The notes below the pieces were generated by a model. It worked only from the letters and a program-made list of their open reading frames with translations, was not told the DNA's origin and did not search any database. A DNA stretch of 64,000 nt. It comes from Saccharospirillum alexandrii (lineage in GTDB: Bacteria > Pseudomonadota > Gammaproteobacteria > Pseudomonadales > Natronospirillaceae). The position numbers and the translations under genes were made by a program. The stretch covers positions 558,283-622,282 of the forward strand of contig NZ_RCIP01000002.1 of the NCBI RefSeq assembly GCF_004000275.1, given 5' to 3'. Positions 1-7,684 of this stretch are shown here, piece after piece; the first letter of the stretch is position 1; each line of letters opens with the position of its first letter.

Positions 1-45
1 GCCGGAAGGCATCCTTGGACTTTAAATAACAAAAGGTAGTCGGTC

Positions 46-1578
46 GTGATCGCAGACATATTTTCTAATTTAGCGCTTGGGTTCAGCGTAGCTGTTTCTC
101 CAGCCAACATCCTTTTCTTACTGATTGGTTCCGTTGTAGGAATGATCGTTGGTCTCTTTCCAGGTTTTGGGCCTGCAGCCGGTATCGCCATTCTGATTCC
201 CATGACATTTGGGATGGATCCAACATCGGCCATCATTATGCTAGCTGGCATTTATTACGGTGCGATGTATGGTGGCACCATTACGTCCATCCTAATCAAT
301 ACTCCCGGGGAGTCGGCGACAGTTGCATCCACGCTCGACGGATATCCCCTTGCAAAGCAAGGTAGGGCCGGTCCCGCTCTGGTTATGCAAGCAGTAGCAT
401 CCTTCGTTGGTGGAACTACGGGTGTGATTCTGATATGTGGTCTCATCCCCTATCTTGCAAGTTTTGCCGCGTCATTTGGGCCTACCGAGTACTTTTTGAT
501 TATTGTTTTCGGTTTGTTATTGCTTACTACCGTTATGGGTGAAAATAAGATAAATGGCATAGTCTCCGCCTTGATTGGCTTTGCGATCGCCATGGTGGGT
601 GTCGACATAATCAGTGGGATGCAGCGCTTTACATTCGGATCTCCCGAGCTGATTGGAGGCATCTACTTTGTCCCCATCGCCATTGGATTGTTTGGCATGG
701 GTGAGTTGATGTACTGTATCTATCAGGGCCAGCATCGCTTGGATCCTGAACCAATGAGAATTGGCTTCAGAAGTAAGAATTTTTGGCCTACCAAGAAGGA
801 TTTTACGGATTCAAAATATACTTTTGTACGAGGCTCGATCATCGGTTTTGTCGCTGGTCTATTGCCGGGTTCGGGTGGAACCATTGGCTCGATCATGGGT
901 TACTCAGTCGAAAAGAAAGTAGCCAAGGATGACTCCAAGTTCGGAAAAGGTGATATGAGAGGGCTTGTAGCACCAGAGTGTGCTAACAACGCAGCATCTT
1001 CCGGCTCTATGGTACCTTTGCTGTCACTAGGTATACCTGGCTCAGGCTCTACTGCCGTTTTGTTGGGTGCTTTTATGATGTGGGGTTTGCGGCCAGGACC
1101 TATGATGATCGTGGAGGAGCCCGAGTTCATTTGGGGGCTAATTGCGAGCATGTACCTCGGTAATATGGCTTTGATTTTGATGAGCATCATAGCCATCCCG
1201 TTCTTTGTAAAATTCCTGGATGTTCCGTATCGGTTTGTAGTCCCAATCATTGTCATGCTGTGCGTGGTCGGCTCCTATACGTTACATGGCAGTATTATCG
1301 AAACGTGGATTTTTCTGATAGCCGGTTTGCTCGGCTTTGGTATGAAACTGTATGGCTATTCACCAGCAGCGCTGGTGTTGGCACTGGTATTGGGATCCAT
1401 GGCGGAAAACACTTTGTTACAATCACTGATTATGTCAGATGGAAGTCTGTTGATATTTTTCCAGAGGCCGCTGTCTGCAATCATGACAAGCGTCTTGATC
1501 CTATTGATTGTCGGGCCCTATATCGGCCGGAAAATTAGACGAAGAGTGTCTGCCACAACTGAAACCAGGAACGCATAA
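46..1578 (+). CDS. TctA-family permease of a tripartite tricarboxylate transporter
   Basis: This is the large membrane subunit of a TTT (TctABC-type) secondary transporter, which moves carboxylates across the inner membrane with a small TctB subunit and a periplasmic TctC binding protein. The 510-residue length and many hydrophobic segments fit TctA. The family signatures GLFPGFGPAAG near residue 37, YYGAMYGGTITSILINTPGE near 70-90 and LLPGSGGTIGS near 275 are present. The start is GTG, preceded by AAAAGG about seven bases upstream. tctB and tctC would normally lie just upstream, outside the window. Downstream are an AbrB-type protein and, convergent, tetronate-catabolism genes, so a sugar-acid or hydroxycarboxylate substrate is likely but not proven. 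Family assignment is secure; substrate is inferred. Confidence 0.93.
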   Translation: MIADIFSNLALGFSVAVSPANILFLLIGSVVGMIVGLFPGFGPAAGIAILIPMTFGMDPTSAIIMLAGIYYGAMYGGTITSILINTPGESATVASTLDGYPLAKQGRAGPALVMQAVASFVGGTTGVILICGLIPYLASFAASFGPTEYFLIIVFGLLLLTTVMGENKINGIVSALIGFAIAMVGVDIISGMQRFTFGSPELIGGIYFVPIAIGLFGMGELMYCIYQGQHRLDPEPMRIGFRSKNFWPTKKDFTDSKYTFVRGSIIGFVAGLLPGSGGTIGSIMGYSVEKKVAKDDSKFGKGDMRGLVAPECANNAASSGSMVPLLSLGIPGSGSTAVLLGAFMMWGLRPGPMMIVEEPEFIWGLIASMYLGNMALILMSIIAIPFFVKFLDVPYRFVVPIIVMLCVVGSYTLHGSIIETWIFLIAGLLGFGMKLYGYSPAALVLALVLGSMAENTLLQSLIMSDGSLLIFFQRPLSAIMTSVLILLIVGPYIGRKIRRRVSATTETRNA

Positions 1579-1591
1579 TCGAAAATATACT

Positions 1592-2659
1592 ATGAATAAC
1601 GACCCTTTTGGAGAGAAGCTGAGTTCGGCCTCTCTCCTTTTTTTGTCTGCAGGTTTTACACTATTTATTGCTCTCTGCTTTGCATGTCTATTTTCATACT
1701 TTCATATACCATTCCCATGGCTACTGGGACCAATTTCCGGTGTTGGTTTGTGTGCTGTATTAGGTGTGAAGGTATATATACCCCGAAAACTCTCCTTATC
1801 AGCCAGATTTATGATGGGCGTGGTTGTAGGTTCCTCAATTACAGGGGATGCACTGGAAGACTTGATCAACTGGAAGGTAAGCATAGTAGTACTGTTGCTA
1901 ACCGGATTAGTAACTACGTTAGCAGGAACGTTTTATTATAAAAAGATTGCCCATTTTTCTTGGGTTGAAGCAATTGGTTCTGCGTTTCCAGGGGGGCTTG
2001 GGACCATACCTCCATTTACGGTAATAGTAGGTGGCAAAGTGGAGCACGTCTTGCTGCCTCATTTACTCCGTGTGGTCACTTTGTTGACACTGATACCCAT
2101 ATTATATACTGAATATGCAGTAATAGAGGGTGTATTCGAGCCTGAACCTAACTTAGAACAGAATGATGGGATCGGGTTTCTGATAGCAATTTTGATCAGC
2201 CTGATTGCTGTTTGGATAGGTATAAGAGTACGGATACCTATGCCAGAATTTACTGCCAGTCTTATTGCCTGTGCTCTCATGTCATCCATGGGTTTATCAA
2301 TAAGTGTTCCTAGCACCATTCTTGCGGCCGTCTTTGTCGTAATCGGTACTTATTCCGGCACTAGGTTTTCGACCATATCGTTCAGGAAGATGAGGCAAGT
2401 GATAGTGTACGCCTCAGGCGGATTAGTCATTATGACCGGGCTATCTGCAGGAGGAGCATATATCATCGCCTATTTTACCCAGATACCACTACCAGTTGCC
2501 TTTCTTGCCATGGTACCTGGTGGTGTTGCGGAAATGTCTGTATTGGCTACTGTTTTGGGCGTTAATCCAGCATATGTTTCAGTTCATCAAGCGTTGCGCA
2601 ATGTTTTGATCAATTTAATTGCTCCTCTCCTGCTTCAAAAATATAAAAATAAATGCTGA
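1592..2659 (+). CDS. AbrB-family (AbrB duplication) membrane protein
   Basis: A 355-residue polytopic membrane protein of the family annotated as AbrB/putative ammonia monooxygenase. The family consists of two similar membrane halves. The half-repeat pattern is visible: FPWLLGPISGVGL near residue 40 and the later VAFLAMVPGGVAEMSVLA near 310, with FPGGLGTIPPF near 135 as the matching first-half motif. The reading frame opens upstream at 1508, but that part overlaps tctA. The ATG at 1592, which gives MNNDPFGEK, is the better start, 13 bases after the tctA stop. These proteins often sit beside TTT transporters, and co-transcription with tctA fits a role in transport of the same substrate. The biochemical role of the family is poorly known. 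Confidence 0.82.
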   Translation: MNNDPFGEKLSSASLLFLSAGFTLFIALCFACLFSYFHIPFPWLLGPISGVGLCAVLGVKVYIPRKLSLSARFMMGVVVGSSITGDALEDLINWKVSIVVLLLTGLVTTLAGTFYYKKIAHFSWVEAIGSAFPGGLGTIPPFTVIVGGKVEHVLLPHLLRVVTLLTLIPILYTEYAVIEGVFEPEPNLEQNDGIGFLIAILISLIAVWIGIRVRIPMPEFTASLIACALMSSMGLSISVPSTILAAVFVVIGTYSGTRFSTISFRKMRQVIVYASGGLVIMTGLSAGGAYIIAYFTQIPLPVAFLAMVPGGVAEMSVLATVLGVNPAYVSVHQALRNVLINLIAPLLLQKYKNKC

Positions 2660-2743
2660 GTAGAAGCATGAATAAACAGACGAACTGAGATATTGAGAAG
2701 TGGATATTTCAACTAGTAGAAGGGAGTGTGACGAAGTACTGTA

Positions 2744-2764
2744 TGGCTAGCTTTTTGCTAGCCA
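2744..2764. terminator. hairpin between convergent genes
   Basis: Perfect stem TGGCTAGC / GCTAGCCA with a TTTTT loop, lying between the plus-strand AbrB gene and the minus-strand otnC. There is no clear T-tract after the stem on either strand, so it is only a candidate bidirectional terminator. Confidence 0.45.
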
Positions 2765-2782
2765 CAGAAATGAATTTTTAGA

Positions 2783-3418
2783 TTAGCCAAATTTTCGGGA
2801 AAGCTCTTCCACTTCTTGTTCAGTTAGAACACGGGGGTTGTGTCCCCGTAGCAGTAAAAAGAGCTTTGCGGTCTCCTCCAGCTCTTCAATAGCATAGGTA
2901 GCAGCTTCCAGGGATTTTCCTGCAACGATTGGCCCGTGATTGGCAAGTAAAATTGAACTGTGCTTGCCCGCCAGTCCTCGAACAGCATCAGCCAATTCAG
3001 GGTCACCTGGTATGTGATAGGGAACCAGTGGCAGTCTGCCAACGCGCATTACATAGTAAGCTGTAATGGGTGGGATGCAGTCTGAATGATCAATCTCCGG
3101 CAGGCAGGAAACAGCCACTGAATGGGTTGAATGCAGATGTACAACTGCTGAAGAATTCCTATTCTCCTGGTACATAGTCATATGTAAAAACGATTCTTTG
3201 GTGGGTTTATCACCATTGCACCATTGACCCTGCTCATCAAGTCTAGAGATTCGATCCGGGTCGAGTCGACCCAGACAGGCGTTGGTAGGGGTCATCAACC
3301 AGCCACCATCGGAAGTACGAACACTGATGTTGCCACTGGAACCCATGGTCAGCCCGCGATCGAACAGTGATTGTCCAATCAGTGCAATCTCTTCTCGTTG
3401 CTTGGATTCGGTTGTCAT
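2783..3418 (-). CDS. otnC: 3-oxo-tetronate 4-phosphate decarboxylase (class II aldolase family)
   Basis: A class II aldolase/adducin-fold enzyme of 211 residues. In the known OtnK-OtnC route it decarboxylates 3-oxo-tetronate 4-phosphate to dihydroxyacetone phosphate. Visible family motifs are GSSGNISVR near residue 26, the zinc-ligand region VHLHSTHS near 94 and NHGPIVAGKSLEAATYAIEE near 160. The length fits. It follows otnK by three bases on the same strand, which is the pairing that distinguishes OtnC from fuculose-phosphate aldolase and ribulose-phosphate epimerase relatives. Its position makes it the last gene of a minus-strand catabolic cluster reaching back to the aconitase gene. OtnC is the most likely identity; another sugar-acid-phosphate aldolase cannot be excluded from sequence alone. 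Confidence 0.85.
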   Translation of the reverse strand: MTTESKQREEIALIGQSLFDRGLTMGSSGNISVRTSDGGWLMTPTNACLGRLDPDRISRLDEQGQWCNGDKPTKESFLHMTMYQENRNSSAVVHLHSTHSVAVSCLPEIDHSDCIPPITAYYVMRVGRLPLVPYHIPGDPELADAVRGLAGKHSSILLANHGPIVAGKSLEAATYAIEELEETAKLFLLLRGHNPRVLTEQEVEELSRKFG

Positions 3419-3421
3419 GGC

Positions 3422-4726
3422 TCAATGCTCCCCAGTATTAGGATTATCCAGCAGTTTGAACGCCTTGCTGAAGAAATCGACGGTGCCGAAGTTCCCTGAT
3501 TTCAGTGCGAGTAGCAGGGGTCTACTGGTGCCGTCGGCGATGGTCTGTGTCCACGGTACGCCGGGGTCGATCTGATCACCCACTCGCAGTTGTGCAATAT
3601 CCAATGCTGACACCACGGCCCCTGACGATTCTCCGCCGGCTACAATCAAGCGACTTGTGCCAAGAGCAACCAGAGCTTTTGCCAGTTCACCTAAGGCATT
3701 TTCTACCAGTTCACCTGATTTCTCTCGGCCAAGTGACTTCTGTGCGGCCTCAACCGTTTGCGGATTGGCTGACGCATAAATAATGGCCGGTGTCCCACGC
3801 TTCATATTGTTAGTTGCAAAGGTGAGCGCCTCTGCAATGTGTGCTTCACCTTCTGAGGCAAGCTTAAGCGGGTTGAGCGGAAACCCCTGGTGATCTTTCA
3901 AAAAGTGATCCAGCTGTGCAAGGGTCATTCGCGAACAGCTGCCTGACAGTATGAATTGTGCACCGCTGTCACTGGACAAATAACCGGGTTGTTTCCGATC
4001 CTGAAGCCAGCCACGAGCCCGGTAAGCGTGTGGCAGGGCCTTGGCCAATCCCGAACCGCCGGTTACCAGGGGCAGATCTACCACGGCCGTAGCCAGCACT
4101 TCCAAGTCTCCATCGTTGATAGCGTCGCAAACTATGTGACACTTATCTTCACTTCTAAGGTCTTCCATTGCTGTTCGGACAGCTTGAGCACCTTGCTCGA
4201 TAAGCTGGCGATTGATCAAACCTACGCCATACTGCGTTTGGGATTTCAGAAGTCGAACAACGTTTGAGTCTTTCATTGGGTTTAGTGGATGCTGTTCCAT
4301 ACCGCTTTCATTTAACAGGCGATCACCGACGAACAGATTACCTTGGTATACCGTTCTCCCATTTTCAGGGAATGCGGGTACAAAAACCGTTTGCTTCGTG
4401 ACCAATAGCTTCATCAGCGCGTCAGAAACAGGGCCAATGTTGCCCTTTTCGGTAGAATCAAAGGTAGAGCAGTACTTGAAGAATATCTGTTTTGCACCCT
4501 GATCCTTAAGCCAGGAAACGCTGCTCACGGAATCATTGATGGCTTGATTGACATCGCAGGATCTTGACTTAAGAGCGACTACGACAGCATCGGCTTCGGT
4601 GATATCTGTTTTCGAGCCTGGTACGCCGATTAACAGTATGCATTTCATGCCTGAACGGACAAGGTTGTTCGCAATATCGGTTGCACCGGTAAAGTCATCG
4701 GCAACAACACCCAGTACTATGCTCAT
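3422..4726 (-). CDS. otnK: 3-oxo-tetronate kinase (DUF1537 family)
   Basis: A four-carbon acid-sugar kinase that phosphorylates 3-oxo-tetronate at C4 with ATP, feeding OtnC. The N-terminal domain starts LGVVADDFTGATDIANNL, the family hallmark. The C-terminal nucleotide-binding domain carries LSGSCSRMTLAQ near residue 268 and VAGGESSGAVVSAL near 370. The length of 434 residues fits. An in-frame GTG lies four codons upstream (4738). I chose the ATG at 4726 because homologues begin close to LGVxADDFTGATD, though neither start has a well-spaced ribosome site. The usual isomerase partner OtnI is not seen, so the 3-oxo acid may be made differently here. DUF1537 also includes threonate kinases; the otnC neighbour favours OtnK. 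Confidence 0.87.
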   Translation of the reverse strand: MSIVLGVVADDFTGATDIANNLVRSGMKCILLIGVPGSKTDITEADAVVVALKSRSCDVNQAINDSVSSVSWLKDQGAKQIFFKYCSTFDSTEKGNIGPVSDALMKLLVTKQTVFVPAFPENGRTVYQGNLFVGDRLLNESGMEQHPLNPMKDSNVVRLLKSQTQYGVGLINRQLIEQGAQAVRTAMEDLRSEDKCHIVCDAINDGDLEVLATAVVDLPLVTGGSGLAKALPHAYRARGWLQDRKQPGYLSSDSGAQFILSGSCSRMTLAQLDHFLKDHQGFPLNPLKLASEGEAHIAEALTFATNNMKRGTPAIIYASANPQTVEAAQKSLGREKSGELVENALGELAKALVALGTSRLIVAGGESSGAVVSALDIAQLRVGDQIDPGVPWTQTIADGTSRPLLLALKSGNFGTVDFFSKAFKLLDNPNTGEH

Positions 4727-4820
4727 TCCTACGCTCACTTAAGTAGTCAGTTTTCAAGTTAATATCGGCTGTATTAAATGACTACCGCTCTGATGGCCAT
4801 GAGCCTACAGGGCAGTATGT

Positions 4821-4854
4821 GCCGTCAGCAGCCCGAGTGGTGAAAGCTGACGGC
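4821..4854 (-). promoter_or_regulatory. intercistronic hairpin upstream of otnK
   Basis: Stem GCCGTCAGC / GCTGACGGC (nine perfect pairs, 16-base loop) in the 182-base gap between the dehydrogenase gene and otnK. It is a possible attenuator or mRNA-processing element. No T-tract follows on the minus strand. Confidence 0.4.
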
Positions 4855-4908
4855 GAGCCATACACATGTATATTTGGCATCTTTTCATTTTGCTTAAAAA
4901 AGCACCAT

Positions 4909-5973
4909 TTAGACTTCTTTAGCAACCGCCTCGCCAAAGCCACTGCAATCGTATTGTCCACCGAGGTCGCGGGTTCTTTTTGACTCATCACGCAGAACGT
5001 TATCAATTGCATCGTTCATGGCTTTGGCAGCCTGTATGTATTTTTCCATTGATTTGTTCTCGCCGATCCAATGCAAAAGCATAGCGACAGACAGGATCAT
5101 TGAAACCGGATTGGCGACATTCTTACCTGCAATGTCCGGTGCTGAACCATGCTGTGCCTGTGCACAGCAGTTGTCATCGCTGGCCATTATTGAACCTGCC
5201 AGTCCCAGGCTGCCTGCCAGTTCACTGGCCAGATCGCTGATGATGTCGCCATAGAAGTTGGTAGCAACAAGTACATCAAATTTTTCTGGGTTTCTTACCA
5301 TGTGTGCGGTGGAGGCATCTACCAGCATGTCATCGACCTCCACTTCTGGGAACTGCTTGGCAACGTCGTATACGGCCTCAAGAAACAGGCCATCAGTCAT
5401 ATGAAAGCTGTTGGACTTGTGGATGGCAGTGACCTTTTTACGCCGTTTCATAGCTAGTGTGAAAGCTTGGCGGGCAATGCGTTCACTGCCCTTACGAGTG
5501 ATCTTGCGGATTGACAAAGCCATATCGTTGTCGGGCATGACTTCAGCCCAACCGCGCGCCATGTTGCGATCCGGATAAAACCCTTCAGTAGCTTCACGCA
5601 TGATCACCAGGTCCATGCTCTTACCTGCCCTCATGTTGGATTCGATGAACGGCCGGGTACGTGCAGGTCTTACGTTGGCATACAGATCGAGGCCGACGCG
5701 AAAGCCAGCCGAAACGTTGCGTCCGCCTTTTTCTGGGGCCGGATAGTCTGCGTGTTGCTGTGTACCGAGGATTACACCGTCAAAACTTTTTGCTTTTTCC
5801 AATACCTCGTCGCGCAAGGTGGTCCCGTATTTCTCCAGGCTGACAAATCCGACTTCGTCATACTCAAGTTCGATGCCAAGATCGAATTTTTTGTTGGCTG
5901 CTTCAAGTACATCGACTGAAGCGCTGATGATTTCCGGACCGATGCCATCACCTGGCAAAACAAGAAACTTCAT
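4909..5973 (-). CDS. isocitrate/isopropylmalate dehydrogenase-family oxidoreductase
   Basis: An NAD(P)-dependent, metal-requiring beta-hydroxyacid dehydrogenase of the IDH/IMDH/tartrate dehydrogenase family, 354 residues. Motifs in order: LPGDGIGPEI near residue 4, ANVRPARTRP near 87 (substrate-carboxylate arginines), REATEGFY near 113, the D-rich metal site around VDDMLVDASTAHMV near 205 and NFYGDIISDLASELAGSLG near 228, then HGSAPDIAGKNVANP near 262. The frame is open further upstream. ATG at 5973 is preceded by AGAGAGGA at good spacing and gives the canonical N-terminus. The cluster has OtnK and OtnC but no OtnI isomerase, so this enzyme could generate the oxo-acid. LeuB, tartrate dehydrogenase and D-malate dehydrogenase activities remain alternatives. 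Confidence 0.85.
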   Translation of the reverse strand: MKFLVLPGDGIGPEIISASVDVLEAANKKFDLGIELEYDEVGFVSLEKYGTTLRDEVLEKAKSFDGVILGTQQHADYPAPEKGGRNVSAGFRVGLDLYANVRPARTRPFIESNMRAGKSMDLVIMREATEGFYPDRNMARGWAEVMPDNDMALSIRKITRKGSERIARQAFTLAMKRRKKVTAIHKSNSFHMTDGLFLEAVYDVAKQFPEVEVDDMLVDASTAHMVRNPEKFDVLVATNFYGDIISDLASELAGSLGLAGSIMASDDNCCAQAQHGSAPDIAGKNVANPVSMILSVAMLLHWIGENKSMEKYIQAAKAMNDAIDNVLRDESKRTRDLGGQYDCSGFGEAVAKEV

Positions 5974-6056
5974 TATAGATTCCTCTCTTTGCTGAAAGTC
6001 GTTACCGACTTGGCAGCTACCCGAGTAGCTGATAAGTAACGGCATTTTGGGTGGTT

Positions 6057-6743
6057 TTACTGCGGTGGTTTTGTTTGTGTTAAAGCGTGTTGCACACTTT
6101 CCCTAAGCATCGCTACAGCAGTAGCCGGGCTTGTAAGTACTGCGGCATTTGTAAGGGCAGTGACGGTTGAAAGCGCACTAGCGGTTGAGAAATGAGCCAG
6201 CATAATTGTATCGACCCCTTCCAGATTCGATGCGCATTCAGCAACCAACTTGTCGTGAGTGTCGATGTCCCCTGCATTTAGCGCGTCGCGTGCACCTGGT
6301 ACAAAGACGGGTAGAAACTCAACCGGTCGATGTTGGGTGCCGAGCATTTCCTGAAACTCACGTTCCATGCCGGCCATGGCGGGCTCGAAGGTTGCAAGCA
6401 TAGCCACGCGCTTGCCGGTGTTGATAGCCTGGTGGAACATGGCTTCGTTTGGTTTTAGGACGGGGATTCTGAATTGGGCGGCAGCCGACTCGATGGCTTC
6501 TCCGAAGGCAGAGCAAGTGAACAGAATGCCATTAGCCCCGGATTTGACAGCTGTGTAGGTCAGATCCAGAATTCTGCCAGACAAGTCAGCTCCGGGTTTA
6601 GTCTTGTCCCGTTCGAGCGAGTCATCAAGTAGATTACATATCTCTGCTTCTGGCCATTGTACTGAGAGTTGCTCCTGCACAGGTAGCATGGCGGCTTTAA
6701 CAGCATGAATCAGGTAGATTCTTGGGTTCGGATTGTATTTCAC
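6057..6743 (-). CDS. Asp/Glu/hydantoin racemase-fold protein with one catalytic Cys
   Basis: A 228-residue protein of the Asp/Glu racemase superfamily, which includes hydantoin racemase, maleate isomerase and arylmalonate decarboxylase. The first catalytic-Cys region is present (GANGILFTCSAFGEAIES near residue 75). The second half, where a Cys usually follows a hydrophobic strand, reads DTIMLAHFSTASALS near 178 with no Cys. A classic two-base racemization mechanism is therefore doubtful. A decarboxylase, a one-base isomerase or a binding role is possible. It lies 83 bases upstream of the dehydrogenase gene on the same strand and is preceded by a GntR-type operator motif, so it probably heads the operon reaching otnC. 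Confidence 0.78.
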   Translation of the reverse strand: MKYNPNPRIYLIHAVKAAMLPVQEQLSVQWPEAEICNLLDDSLERDKTKPGADLSGRILDLTYTAVKSGANGILFTCSAFGEAIESAAAQFRIPVLKPNEAMFHQAINTGKRVAMLATFEPAMAGMEREFQEMLGTQHRPVEFLPVFVPGARDALNAGDIDTHDKLVAECASNLEGVDTIMLAHFSTASALSTVTALTNAAVLTSPATAVAMLRESVQHALTQTKPPQ

Positions 6744-6753
6744 TCTAAACCTT

Positions 6754-6779
6754 TTGTATTTTTATTAATATAAATACAT
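6754..6779. promoter_or_regulatory. candidate GntR/FCD operator upstream of the racemase-like gene
   Basis: Inverted half-sites TTGTATT and AATACAT separated by 12 bases, 11-36 bases upstream of the minus-strand start codon at 6743. The same half-sites with the same 12-base gap occur at 10433-10458 between acnA and the GntR gene. That makes this a likely binding site for the local regulator. The AT-rich spacer could also contain the -10 region. Confidence 0.55.
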
Positions 6780-6847
6780 TTTAAGGCGAAGTTCTGACCA
6801 CGTCAACCCTGCTGTCGGCACGATTTTGTATCTTCTTTGTAGTTGAT

Positions 6848-6894
6848 GCTTACGGGAGGTATAAAAGTCAGGAGCCCGACAAGCTCCCGTAAGC
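6848..6894 (-). terminator. stem-loop downstream of the solute-binding-fold gene
   Basis: Eleven-base inverted repeat GCTTACGGGAG / CTCCCGTAAGC around a 25-base loop, just after the stop of the gene ending at 6913. No U-tract follows, so it may be an mRNA 3' stabilizer rather than a factor-independent terminator. Confidence 0.45.
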
Positions 6895-6912
6895 AGAATT
6901 TTGGCGGTTCAT

Positions 6913-7644
6913 TCAGGAAAGCGGTGCCACAGAGGCGCCATGAATACCGTGACGCGTTAATAATGAGCTCACCAGACCAGACTGTTTTGCTTCCCGAATG
7001 AATCGAATAAGATAGTTGCTCGCCACGGAATGACGTGCCGCTGGTACGCCCATGGCCTGTTGAATCATCATAAACTGTTCAGGCAGAATTCTTAGTCGTC
7101 CAAATTCTTCAGCGCTTTGTTCCAGTTGTTGTCTTACTCCAGCGGCCACGTCGGCCTGGTGCTCCATAAAGTATGGGACCACGCCAGGAGAGGTCTCCGA
7201 GCGTACAATCTGCGCCTGTCGGAGTTGGCGAGAGAGATACAGGTCATAAGCGCTGCCTTTGCCGACCACAACCTGAATACCTGGAGCGTCTACTTCCCTG
7301 GAGCTCTGTAGGGGGGAGTCTTGTGTAACCAAGTAGCACCCTTCGATCAGTATATAGGGTTCAGTAAAGGTGATTGATTCAGCACGAACCGGGTCCAGTG
7401 CAAAGAAACCCATGTCTGCTCTTTGTTCAGTGACGGCTGTGACTGCCTCTCCGGCGGAGTCGAACACTTGTAAAGCGAGCTCAATATCTAGGTCAGCGGC
7501 GATTGCTTTAGCTAGGTCAACCGAAACGCCACAAGGTTCTTCAGTAGCTGTGCCTTTTCTTGCGAGTATCGGATTCCCGGTATTGATCGTGGTGCGCAGC
7601 TTTCCCGTCGGCGCTAGGGCATTGCGTATCTGAGATTTGTTCAT
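6913..7644 (-). CDS. family 3 solute-binding-fold protein without signal peptide
   Basis: A 243-residue protein with the bacterial extracellular solute-binding family 3 fold. It shows GKLRTTINTGNPILA near residue 14, GVSVDLAKAIAADLDIEL near 39, ADMGFFALDPVRAESITFTE near 75-95 and a second-domain start near IQVVVGKGSAYDLY at 125. It begins MNKSQIRNAL with no hydrophobic leader or lipobox, and no permease gene is adjacent. It therefore probably acts in the cytoplasm as a ligand-sensing or enzyme-like protein rather than in uptake. It lies 40 bases after acnA on the same strand and is likely co-transcribed with it. Its ligand is unknown, presumably a cluster intermediate. Confidence 0.75.
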   Translation of the reverse strand: MNKSQIRNALAPTGKLRTTINTGNPILARKGTATEEPCGVSVDLAKAIAADLDIELALQVFDSAGEAVTAVTEQRADMGFFALDPVRAESITFTEPYILIEGCYLVTQDSPLQSSREVDAPGIQVVVGKGSAYDLYLSRQLRQAQIVRSETSPGVVPYFMEHQADVAAGVRQQLEQSAEEFGRLRILPEQFMMIQQAMGVPAARHSVASNYLIRFIREAKQSGLVSSLLTRHGIHGASVAPLS

Positions 7645-7684
7645 ATAGTGCTACCTCAATGTTAGTTGACCCCGTGCAATTGAC

